A stretch of 14,165 bases of DNA from Lichtheimia corymbifera B2541 (Eukaryota > Mucoromycota > Mucoromycetes > Mucorales > Lichtheimiaceae), in assembly GCA_000697475.1 (NCBI GenBank), contig JNEU01000659.1, positions 1 through 14,165 on the forward strand. The letters are read 5' to 3'. Below, piece after piece: positions 6,811-14,165 of this stretch; within the stretch, counting starts at the first letter, position 1, and each line of letters starts with the position of its first letter. The translations under genes and the position numbers were made by a program. The notes beneath the pieces were generated by a model that was given only the letters and a program-made list of their open reading frames with translations, was not told where the DNA came from and ran no database searches.

Positions 6811-8487
6811 TTATGGGATTTGCTTATTAGCTAAAATGAGAGGTTTGATAGCATTATGGAATGCATCTTGTTGTTCTTGCGTACCAGCTGGTGAGTTATT
6901 GGGTTCAACAGGGTCTGGATCAACTACTGTTTCAGCAACATTGTTGGATGATGCATGCATGTTTGGCCATGCACTTGTCAAACCAGTAATTCCAATACCC
7001 ATTTTGGTGAGTATGTCCATGCCAACAACAATGGGCACATCTGTATCAGACAACTCAAGAACCTCAAAGGTGTGTACAAAGCTTTTGCCATTGTACTCTA
7101 CAGGTACGTCTTTGATATAACCAATCCGCTTAACATCCATACCCTCCACTGCTAGTTTTATAGTGCCACCATTGGCAGGAGTAATGGGAAGTGTATTGAG
7201 TTCAGCGTATTTTTTGTCTATGAGTGAATGCGTGCAACCGGTATCCAATAAGGCCATGGTTTCTTGATCCTGTACCAACATGGGCAACAAGATACATGAG
7301 TCAGTATTTTCTGCACTCGATGCTCTGGCACACAATTCCTCAATCTTACATTGGTCATATTTGCTAGGAGTATCCATCAACTCATCCGTGTCAATTTGGA
7401 GGTGCTCTCTCTCGCTGATGCGAAGGGCTGCCATACGGGCGTGGATTTTAATGGTGTTGCTTCTTTTGCCTTTGCCATTGTGGTGATTGGAGCTTTTTTG
7501 TTCTTTGGGGTGAAGACGGTTGTATTCAATCATTTGCGGGCAAGAGTGGCCATAGAAATAATTCTTGTAGCCGCAAAACTTGCATGGACCGAATTGTTTT
7601 TCTTCACGAGGGCGTTGATTCTTTCTTTTGGCCAAGTCTTTGACATCAAAGCAATTGTCAGTAGTGTGATTACCTTTGCCATGGATAGCACAATACGACT
7701 GGCTGTCATGGTTCTGGGTCTGCTTTTTGGCATCACCCTTTTTACCCTTGTTGGAAGAACGTCTTGTTCTTTTGCGCTTCTTGGGACGAACAGGTTCATC
7801 AAACGATGCACCATCATCATCACTATCGCCATCGGACGAATCACCAAGCTCGGCCCAAGGGAGTTTTTGATCCTGCGCCTTTTCCATTTTGACGGAATCC
7901 TCAATTTGGCCTGCTCTGATCATGTCTTGCATGCAAGGAAACGCATTATACTTGGCACGATATTCTCGCACAGCATCCCAAGCTACCTTTTGAGAGCGCT
8001 CGTCCATGTTGCGCAAAAAATCCATAAGGAGTGCCTTATCGTCCTCGATCTGATGGCGGGCTGCATAGTCATGCATCTCAATCGCAAAGTTTCTCAAGGA
8101 CATCTGGAGCTTCTCTTGTGTCATATATCTGATATGCAACATGTAATAAAGCTCGGAGTAGGGGCTCGAGAACATGCTCACAAGTTCTTGCTTGAAATCC
8201 TCATAACAAGTGATGTTCTGCGATTCGGCAAGTTTGTTGCACCATTTTCTTTTTCTGATAGAGCAGGCATAGTACATGCATGTTCTCCAATGAGACTCGA
8301 TTGGGACAGCGTGATTTCTAAGATACATCTCGAAGTCCTCAAAAAAATCACCAATGGTTGCATACTTGTCATAGCCCTTGTTGTGTCGGCTACCATGACC
8401 CCTCAATTGGAAAGGTGGCATGCCTTGTTCAAATGCTTTGAGGTTCTTAACCAAGTCGACCAAAGACATCTTGGAGCGATCTTGCAC
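6811..8487 (-). CDS. Element B gag (capsid, two zinc motifs) and aspartic protease
   Basis: 558 residues from a GTG-coded position. The frame is open further upstream to a TAG at 8572-8574, so the start is not native. Residues about 20-200 are a capsid-like helical domain (KYATIGDFFEDFEMYLRNHAV). Then come an acidic patch (214-231) and a basic patch (236-255). Two zinc motifs follow: C266-H269-H274-C279 (CX2HX4HX4C) and C302-C305-H314-C316. The protease has ALLDTGCTHSLI (catalytic D415). Gag packages the element RNA into particles and the protease matures the polyprotein. It ends in TAA (6811-6813); the next codons continue in the same frame into RT (TSFCTLPESVV). At the same place element A reads through with a serine codon, so the stop looks like a point mutation. 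Confidence 0.9.
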   Translation of the reverse strand: MQDRSKMSLVDLVKNLKAFEQGMPPFQLRGHGSRHNKGYDKYATIGDFFEDFEMYLRNHAVPIESHWRTCMYYACSIRKRKWCNKLAESQNITCYEDFKQELVSMFSSPYSELYYMLHIRYMTQEKLQMSLRNFAIEMHDYAARHQIEDDKALLMDFLRNMDERSQKVAWDAVREYRAKYNAFPCMQDMIRAGQIEDSVKMEKAQDQKLPWAELGDSSDGDSDDDGASFDEPVRPKKRKRTRRSSNKGKKGDAKKQTQNHDSQSYCAIHGKGNHTTDNCFDVKDLAKRKNQRPREEKQFGPCKFCGYKNYFYGHSCPQMIEYNRLHPKEQKSSNHHNGKGKRSNTIKIHARMAALRISEREHLQIDTDELMDTPSKYDQCKIEELCARASSAENTDSCILLPMLVQDQETMALLDTGCTHSLIDKKYAELNTLPITPANGGTIKLAVEGMDVKRIGYIKDVPVEYNGKSFVHTFEVLELSDTDVPIVVGMDILTKMGIGITGLTSAWPNMHASSNNVAETVVDPDPVEPNNSPAGTQEQQDAFHNAIKPLILANKQIP

Positions 8488-8554
8488 CTCAGCTTGCTGG
8501 CTTTTGACAGCGATGGTGGAGGGTGCAGCAACCGGCTCATTTGCCTGAAACTGC

Positions 8555-8857
8555 TCAAGCTTCTCTAGCGTCTAGCCATTCCTCACGCTCACTCTTGAGC
8601 TTCTTAAACAATTCATCGTTGAAAAGTGCCGTTTTCATACCAGCAGAACAACGATCCGCTTCCTGTTGGCAATAAGCACGCACAAGAAAATCGGGTGAAT
8701 GAGCAGTGATTTGCTCTTGCTCAATTCTGTTGCCCTTAGCCAGGTAGTTAGCAAGGTTTTCCTCACTCGAAAAGGCTGAATACGACTCAAGTTCAGGAAT
8801 CCTGCTCTCGGTGTACTCCTCAAGTTCATCTCTCTTTCTTTCAGAAGCTTCACCCAT
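8555..8857 (-). pseudogene. Element B gag N-terminus
   Basis: 100 residues starting at an ATG in good context (A at -3, G at +4: ACGAAGATGG), with an in-frame TAA about 50 bases upstream. The content is charged and helical (MGEASERKRDELEEY..., KKLKSEREEWLD). It ends where the frame is broken by a 7-bp near-exact duplication at 8563-8576. Discounting one copy makes it continuous with the main gag frame (LEKLEQFQANEPV). It is the likely native start of the element B polyprotein. Confidence 0.7.
8563..8576. repeat. 7-bp tandem duplication (CTCTAGC/GTCTAGC) in element B gag
   Basis: Two adjacent 7-bp units share TCTAGC and differ at one base. The duplication creates an in-frame TAG in the gag frame and shifts the upstream frame. 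Removing one unit restores continuity. Confidence 0.7.
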
Positions 8858-8923
8858 CTTCGTATCCTCATCAGCATGCTTAGAACTTAGAAGTGTCTGT
8901 TATCGCTGGGAGTTGTATGACAT

Positions 8924-8937
8924 TAGTGGATACCAAT
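8924..8937 (-). promoter_or_regulatory. Possible primer binding site of element B
   Basis: The minus strand reads AATTGGTATCCACT about 70 bases upstream of the gag ATG. TGG matches the complement of the universal tRNA CCA end and the position fits a PBS. I cannot name the matching tRNA and no LTR ending in CA precedes it, so this is weak. Confidence 0.3.
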
Positions 8938-8940
8938 TTA

Positions 8941-9631
8941 TATGAAGGCATAGGGTGCCTCAAAAAAGATGCATGACCAGCATCTCATTTATCCAATTCT
9001 CCTCCATACGCATTCGTTTGGCATTGACTTGAGATGGAATGGATTCGACTACTGACCCAAAAACGACGACGCAACGCTTTTTCAAATAACAAGTGATTGA
9101 AGGGTCTCTTGCTTCCTATTAATTCGACTTGTAAGGATTCTTATTAGAATGCTATGATAATCATCACCGTGTGTTATGCAGCTTTGATACCCATCGTGGT
9201 GCTCAAAATGTTGAACCGGTGACCATGACTTGGTATAAGTACGCATTCTTTGTTGGTAACGTATGCTTTACATGGCTCTTGAGCTTATTCTCTATCATGG
9301 ATTTCGGTTGCATGCGATTGTTTGAAAAGGTTGCACTTACCATATTGATGGGAGGAATACATAAAATGTGACATTGTCTTACTTCTAATACTGCTTCCTC
9401 AAGTATTTGCTTTTATTCATGTTGTGAAGTTTTGTCGCATTAACACTACCCCTTTCTAGTATTCATTGTCCATCCCTAATCACCCTGGTTGATACGCAGC
9501 ATTCAGCTACGAGGTAAGCGGAAGATCCCATTATATCACACACCCATTGTTGATTCTTTTTTACATGGTTTGTATTGCACATGCTTCTTTTTAGAAAGGG
9601 GTTGGTAAGGTAAGCATAAGGAAAAGGACAC
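8941..9631. other. Non-coding stretch right of element B
   Basis: About 690 bases with no convincing gene. The longest frames are short and lack motifs. The one structure seen is an 11-bp inverted repeat, ACCCCTTTCTA at 9448-9458 and its complement at 9592-9602, spaced by about 133 bases. No copy of LTR B and no gag N-terminus of element A is visible here, although either would be expected if B had inserted cleanly into A. Confidence 0.5.
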
Positions 9632-12300
9632 ATGATGCAAGCTACAGGCATTTCCTGTCGTTTTGGACTTGCATTGGATATAGAATACAATATCTTTATT
9701 TACATGGGTCACACTATACTAGTCTCAAGCAGCAGCAGCAGTAAAGTGGACATCAAGGAAGAAAGCTATTGGGGTGCAGAGGACAATGGCATGTCACTGA
9801 TCTACTTGAGCAATATCTTGGTGAAGTGGATATGGAGAATCAACCATTGGATAGGTGACTACAGCAGCAACATCACCAGGATGACGTACACCGTTGATGG
9901 ATGTAAGGCATGTTTTTTCGATACTTCTTTGGGGGACGATCCATTGTATATGAGAAGGAGGTTCAACGAAGTATTGGCAATGTAGGTATTTTCAAGACCT
10001 ACTGCGTGGATGACTCGAGCCGAAAACATTTGCTAACGCTGTCAGCTTGGCCCTGACATAGAATACACTTTACCAGCACCACTCTATTCATATGGGTCTC
10101 TTACTTGATTACTGGTTAATGGCATTACACAACCGATTTGGCCCTATGTTGATAAAAGCAGCAATGGTTAACAAGCTACATTCTCTGACAAAAGGCATGA
10201 GGATTAGCTGGACGTTATATCTTATATATGGGGTGACGCCATTATTAATCAAGAGAGCAACATCGGTCAGGTGAGCTGCATAATCAAGGTGATGAAGGAA
10301 TGGTGTCGTTTACTGGATTCTTATACAAGGATGAGGCAAGAGAACGCTTTACATGAATGCAAAAGAAGGATAGAATAAGGCAAGTGATACCAGAATGGTT
10401 GTAGAAATGGATACAGGTCAAAGCAAATTGCTTTATTGATTACATGCGAACGTTGCAGATAGTTCATTCTCTCGAATGCAATAAATGAATGCACAAGGCA
10501 AGACGTGGTAAGACAATTGTTATATCTCAAAGAGTCACTGGATCAATTGCTATTAGTACTGGTGGTACTCTGAAGCTGGCAGTTAACACAACAAGTGGGT
10601 ACATGGATAATTCAAGCGAGCATCAATCATTGATATGAGCAGGCTGGTAAGGTATCTTCCAAGGGATCAGAGCATCTTGGTTTGCATCACGTCCTGGTAT
10701 CTACATTGATTGTGGGATACAACATACAACAGCGAGTGGTGTTGTGAGTCAAATCACAAGCCGTACTGGTTTTATGACCAAAGAGAGAAAAATAAGGAGG
10801 GGCGCGAGAAGGAGATAACAACATCGATCAATGAATGCTGCTGCCCTAACTGATGCATTATCAGAAAAAGGCGCAGCGAATCCAAAGTTATCGTAGGGAG
10901 CAGCAGCAGTGACTCAATCGTCGTCCACAAATCAACATTCACCTTCATCATCATCCGAACATCGATAGAGAGCATCAACTTGATCAAGTCATCGATCCTC
11001 TTTATCGAGATCATCACTCTTCATCGTCATGATGTCGTCGTTTACAATCATCGCATTCACATACCATTCCTCGTCATCGCTACTGTGGATCATATAGCTA
11101 CGATAACAACGCATGGGGTTGCATTTTTGCTGACTCGATCCACACGCATGCACGGATTGGAAGTTGTTTTGGATCTTGTCACGATAGAAGAATAGTAAGA
11201 TGTGTTTCATGACGATAGCCTTGTGATGAGCATAATACTCAGTACAAAATCGCTAATCAAGTACAGTTTCATGTAGTATGTTTTCTCGTGAATCGATTTA
11301 GCAACGGCAATCGATGGCTAAGGTAATCGCTTATTTTTCATGTACGCGCGGAATATACATGTAAATCGAACCCAACATTTGACGATGATGATGGTGATGC
11401 AAATAGCACCTTTATAATGGCCAATGAAATATTCTTATAGCTCGTAGCAGATACACCCCAGTAGCACATGACAAGCAGTGGATGACACGCAGCAGGAACA
11501 TACGACTACGGAAGATTTCGTGGGGTGCCTTTTCCATTTATCGAGATACAAAAGAGAATGGATGGGTTTGTTGGTCACGAAATGATGATTAACAATGTGA
11601 ACCTTTCAGTGAAGCTATATCCGGTAATGCTCAGCTTGGATGATTTCAGATCATCCATCAACAAGCGCGCCTCGGTACAAGCACATCGCAATGAATGGCT
11701 TGTGTAGTAGTAACGCACCGGTAAGCAGCACCCCGGTGTCCGTTTATGTCTTGTGGATGGACGTACAGTAATCAAGTGGAGACGTCGTCATCATGAAGGA
11801 TGGATCATATCATACCGATACGACTGAGAATGATGATAAAGGGGTTCTACGTGCAGCCATGAATGATGTGCATTACACGATCTAATCCACACAACGGCTA
11901 TATTTCTACAACTTTCTTGATCAACATTCCTTGAGCTACGAGCTTGTTAAAAGTGTGTTGTATTCAGGCTATCCATCATACCCAATAATGATCCAACATG
12001 TGTGTCTTAGACTTGAACAAATGATATCTCACATTCATCGGTTGCCACTTGGCATCAGGAACACCGATACCTCACATACATCCTGAACCTCTAGCATTAT
12101 TACCTACAGCCTAACAGATCTAATACCGCAACATGAATGGTGCGTCTACCGTCGTCTCATCTCAGCTAGTTTCACTCCATAGAATATAAATACGCATGTA
12201 TCGAGCATATCTTAAATACAATCATTATCTTCGTATCACTGACTTATTGTCTACCTTTATTATTGCTTGATACAACACACCGCAACCGCAACGCTAGTTT
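9632..12300. other. Long region without a recognisable gene
   Basis: About 2.7 kb in which the longest plus-strand frame (9632-9985, 117 codons) has no domain, no family resemblance and a low-complexity SSSSSS run from a GCAGCAGCAG repeat near 9728-9741. Other frames (10092-10274, 10980-11195, minus 10772-11017) are short and mutually overlapping. Some phrases recur loosely, such as ATAGAATACA near 9680 and 10060, each followed by CATGGGT or ATATGGGT. This hints at a degenerate duplication, but I cannot align it well. It may be decayed repeat DNA or a spliced gene I cannot recognise. Confidence 0.4.
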
Positions 12301-12314
12301 CAGATCTTCAATAA

Positions 12315-12323
12315 TATAAAAAG
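12315..12323 (+). promoter_or_regulatory. TATA-like box upstream of the CCAAT-unit array
   Basis: TATAAAAAG, followed by a pyrimidine-rich stretch (CTTGTCCCTTGGTTTCTT, about 12371-12388) and then the tandem array from 12420. A second TATA-like string, TATAAATA, lies at 12185-12192. The layout looks like a fungal core promoter firing into the array. Any frame starting at the first ATG (12423) would end after 16 codons, so a protein product is unlikely. Confidence 0.35.
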
Positions 12324-12419
12324 AGAGGCAATTTGTCTTCAGAATAAACATCAGTCTCACAGTAATTTATCTTGTCCCTTGGTTTCTTATCATCAATTTG
12401 CCTCTATACATTTCACTAG

Positions 12420-13540
12420 CCAATGCCTAGCCAATGCTTAGCCAATGCTTCGCCCAGTGCTAGCCAATGCTAGCCAATGCTTAGCCAATGTCTAGCCAAT
12501 GCTTAGCCAATGCTTCGCCAGTGCTAGGCCAATGCTTCGCCAATGCCTAGCCAATGCTTAACCAATGCCTAGCCAATGCTAGGCCAATGCTTAGCCAGTG
12601 CTAGCCAATGCTTAGCCAATGCTTAGCCAATGCTAGGCCAGTGCTAGCCAATGCTTAGCCAATGCCTAGCCAATGCTTAGCCAATGCCTAGCCAATGCCT
12701 AGCCAATGCTAGGCCAGTGCTTCGCCAGTGCTAGGCCAATGCCTAGCCAATGCTAGGCCAGTGCTTCGCCAGTGCTAGGCCAATGCCTAGCCAATGCCTA
12801 GCCAATGCTAGGCCAGTGCTAGCCAATGCTTAGCCAATGCTAGGCCAGTGCTAGCCAATGCTTAGCCAATGCCTAGCCAATGCTTAGCCAATGCCTAGCC
12901 AATGCCTAGCCAATGCTAGGCCAGTGCTTCGCCAGTGCTAGGCCAATGCCTAGCCAATGCTAGGCCAGTGCTTCGCCAGTGCTAGGCCAATGCCTAGCCA
13001 ATGCCTAGCCAATGCTAGGCCAGTGCTAGCCAATGCTTAGCCAATGCTAGGCCAGTGCTAGCCAATGCTTAGCCAATGCCTAGCCAATGCTTAGCCAATG
13101 CCTAGCCAATGCCTAGCCAATGCTAGGCCAGTGCTTCGCCAGTGCTAGGCCAATGCCTAGCCAATGCTAGGCCAGTGCTTCGCCAGTGCTAGGCCAATGC
13201 CTAGCCAATGCCTAGCCAATGCTAGGCCAGTGCTAGCCAATGCTTAGCCAATGCTAGGCCAGTGCTAGCCAATGCTTAGCCAATGCCTAGCCAATGCTTA
13301 GCCAATGCTTAGCCAATGCCTAGCCAATGCTTAGCCAATGCTTCGCCAGTGCCTAGCCAATGCTTAGCCAATGCCTAGCCAATGCCTAGCCAATGCTTAA
13401 CCAATGCCTAGCCAATGCTTAGCCAATGCTAGGCCAGTGCTAGCCAATGCTAGCCAATGCTTAGCCAATGCTTAGCCAATGCCTAGCCAATGCTAGGCCA
13501 GTGCTAGCCAATGCTTAGCCAATGCCTAGCCAATGCCTAA
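12420..13540. repeat. Tandem array of about 103 CCA(A/G)TGC units of 10-11 bp
   Basis: Each unit is CCAATGC or CCAGTGC plus a 3-4 base linker: CTAG, TTAG, TAGG, TTCG or TAG (rarely TTAA). By my hand count there are about 103 units; CCAGTGC is almost always followed by TAG, TAGG or TTCG. The array begins abruptly at 12420 and ends in CTAATATATAG near 13540. Stops appear in most frames, so it is not coding. Most units contain CCAAT, the core of the NF-Y/HAP binding site. Confidence 0.95.
12627..13247. repeat. 207-bp higher-order repeat, three exact copies within the array
   Basis: The order of unit types repeats with a period of 19 units (207 bp): copies start at 12627, 12834 and 13041. A fourth starts at 13248 and diverges after five units (about 13301). 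Within each copy a four-unit block (CTAG, TAGG, CCAGTGC-TTCG, CCAGTGC-TAGG) appears twice. This nested structure is typical of satellite DNA growing by unequal exchange. Confidence 0.9.
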
Positions 13541-13552
13541 TATATAGATTGT

Positions 13553-13634
13553 CTATAGTCGCGGGCTTAAAATAAGGTTTTTATAGTCGCGCGACTATAG
13601 TATAATCGTCAGAATTCTGAGTGCCTATAGTCGC
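13553..13634. repeat. CTATAGTCGC motif cluster with an 18-bp perfect palindrome
   Basis: CTATAGTCGC occurs at 13553-13562 and 13625-13634. Between them, 13582-13599 is the perfect palindrome TATAGTCGCGCGACTATA, two TATAGTCGC half-sites head to head. The block starts directly after the CCAAT-unit array. Confidence 0.85.
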
Positions 13635-13700
13635 CCCGACGCACATTCAGAATTCTGTATGTCACCTCGTCACTTTCTCCGACATTCAGAATTCTGTATG
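13609..13700. repeat. Three CAGAATTCTG palindromes at 38-39 bp spacing
   Basis: The 10-bp palindrome CAGAATTCTG lies at 13610-13619 (extended to 12 bp, TCAGAATTCTGA), 13648-13657 and 13687-13696. The last two sit in a 19-bp exact direct repeat, ACATTCAGAATTCTGTATG, at 13643-13661 and 13682-13700. The spacing of the palindrome starts is 38 then 39 bp. Confidence 0.88.
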
Positions 13701-14104
13701 GGACATCGGCTTTTACAACACGTTTTCTTTCTCTTTTTCGTTCCTATTCCTTGAAAACATCATCATTATTACATACCATCGACACCTGGGTAGATTCATC
13801 ACACTGATTGTATTTCAAATGCACACTTTTGATCATGCAATACGCGACATTAACATGAGCAAACGGCTGTGATGGCTCTGTAGGTATATAAATCATGCAA
13901 TCGAGATTGCGTCCAAAATGAACGCTGACGGTTTTATTTGATAGACAACATGTAACAGCACTCGAGATCAGGTTGAGATGAGCACCGAGATGCACGTGGT
14001 ATGCTGCAAGTGTGTGTCGTCATGGTAACCCTGTCAAACGCCTCTCAATTTTCGCTCCTCTTCCGCTTGCATCTTTTTTTCTTTTATCCTTTACGCCTCT
14101 CAAC
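13701..14104. other. Intergenic region and probable promoter/leader of the right-edge gene
   Basis: No gene is supported here. A TATA-like TATATAAAT lies at 13885-13893. From about 14038 to 14104 the plus strand is strongly pyrimidine-rich (CTCTTCCGCTT, TTTTTTTCTTTTATCC), a common feature of fungal leaders just before the start codon. An open frame on the minus strand (13744-13995, 83 codons) shows no motif and is not called. Confidence 0.45.
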
Positions 14105-14165
14105 ATGTTCAGCTTTACCATGTTCAACCCGATCTACAAGCTGCGTGCAATTGACCCGCTTCTCA
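14105..14165 (+). CDS. Start of an unidentified protein-coding gene, cut by the window edge
   Basis: ATG at 14105 in a good fungal context (CTCAACATG, A at -3), preceded by a pyrimidine-rich leader. It is followed by 20 open codons to the edge: MFSFTMFNPIYKLRAIDPLL. I do not recognise the family. The frame uses varied, common codons and has no stop, but 20 codons is too short to prove coding or exclude a nearby intron. The hydrophobic, weakly basic start (one Lys, one Arg, one Asp in 20) could suit a mitochondrial or membrane protein; this is a guess. Confidence 0.5.
   Translation, partial: MFSFTMFNPIYKLRAIDPLL

Larger units (their letters stand above)
4774..8940 (-). mobile_element. Ty3/Gypsy LTR retrotransposon B, degenerate, lacking a 5' LTR
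   Basis: On the minus strand: gag N-terminus (8857), gag-protease, RT, RNase H, integrase remnant, PPT and 3' LTR. It is clearly related to element A but a separate family: protease DTG against DSG, a different PPT, and a different zinc motif layout. Defects are three 7-8 bp tandem duplications each at a frameshift, a TAA between protease and RT, loss of the integrase core and chromodomain, and no 5' LTR. The upstream limit is set at a TTGGTATCC string (complement of about 8926-8936) that resembles a primer binding site; beyond it no element sequence is recognisable. Confidence 0.9.

Noticed and set aside
7351..8568. A 405-codon open frame on the plus strand opposite gag of element B
   Set aside because: It is antisense to a gag-protease frame with clear zinc and DTG motifs. 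The plus translation has no recognisable domain and is a by-product of codon use on the other strand.
9632..9985. 117-codon plus-strand frame as a gene
   Set aside because: No domain, signal or family resemblance. It contains a GCA-repeat-coded serine run. Kept only as a remark on the region.
12423..12473. Short reading frame starting at the first ATG of the CCAAT array
   Set aside because: It stops after 16 codons inside the repeat, with no conserved content.
12420..13540. CRISPR-like array
   Set aside because: Units are 10-11 bp head to tail with no unique spacers, and the setting is eukaryotic.
13744..13995. 83-codon minus-strand frame
   Set aside because: No motif, overlaps the likely promoter of the right-edge gene, and no supporting context.

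Overview
The window looks like a repeat-rich stretch of a fungal nuclear genome, most likely an early-diverging (Mucoromycota-type) fungus. The basis is two chromovirus-like Ty3/Gypsy retrotransposons, fungal-style TATA/pyrimidine-rich leaders, standard-code reading frames and eukaryotic LTR ends. The lineage is inferred from protein style only. No bacterial-type operon, tRNA, rRNA or CRISPR array is visible.

Layout. (1) Positions 1-4768, minus strand: retrotransposon A, covering its 3' LTR edge (1-3), polypurine tract (4-17), chromodomain and GPY motif (229-678), integrase (701-1526), RNase H, RT and protease (1522-4110) and a gag remnant (4615-4768). It is broken by three apparent one-base insertions, a stop, and a gag frame disturbance. 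A 487-bp solo LTR (element C, 4127-4613) with TG..CA ends and a perfect 5-bp target duplication (CTTCG) splits gag. (2) Positions 4774-~8940, minus strand: retrotransposon B, a related but distinct family. It has a 3' LTR (4774-5104), PPT (5105-5118), a short integrase remnant fused to a basic tail, RNase H, RT, gag-protease and a gag N-terminus. No 5' LTR is found. It carries three 7-8 bp tandem duplications, each at a frameshift, one nonsense codon between protease and RT, and a deletion of the integrase core. (3) 8941-12300: about 3.4 kb without a convincing gene. (4) 12420-13540: a tandem array of about 103 units of 10-11 bp built on CCAATGC/CCAGTGC, downstream of a TATA-like box, with an internal higher-order repeat of 19 units (207 bp) in three exact copies. 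(5) 13553-13700: a cluster of palindromes and direct repeats (CTATAGTCGC and CAGAATTCTG families). (6) 14105-end: the probable first codons of a protein-coding gene running off the right edge.

How the parts relate. Both retroelements encode the usual gag-protease-RT-RNase H-integrase order, but neither can make a full polyprotein as read here. The most notable observation is that each element carries a second copy of its own 3' PPT at the RNase H/integrase boundary: 14 identical bases in A, 17 in B. The two elements' tracts differ from each other in the same way at both places, as expected of a central PPT that co-evolves with the 3' PPT. The other standout structures are the CCAAT-unit array with its higher-order repeat and the adjoining palindrome cluster.
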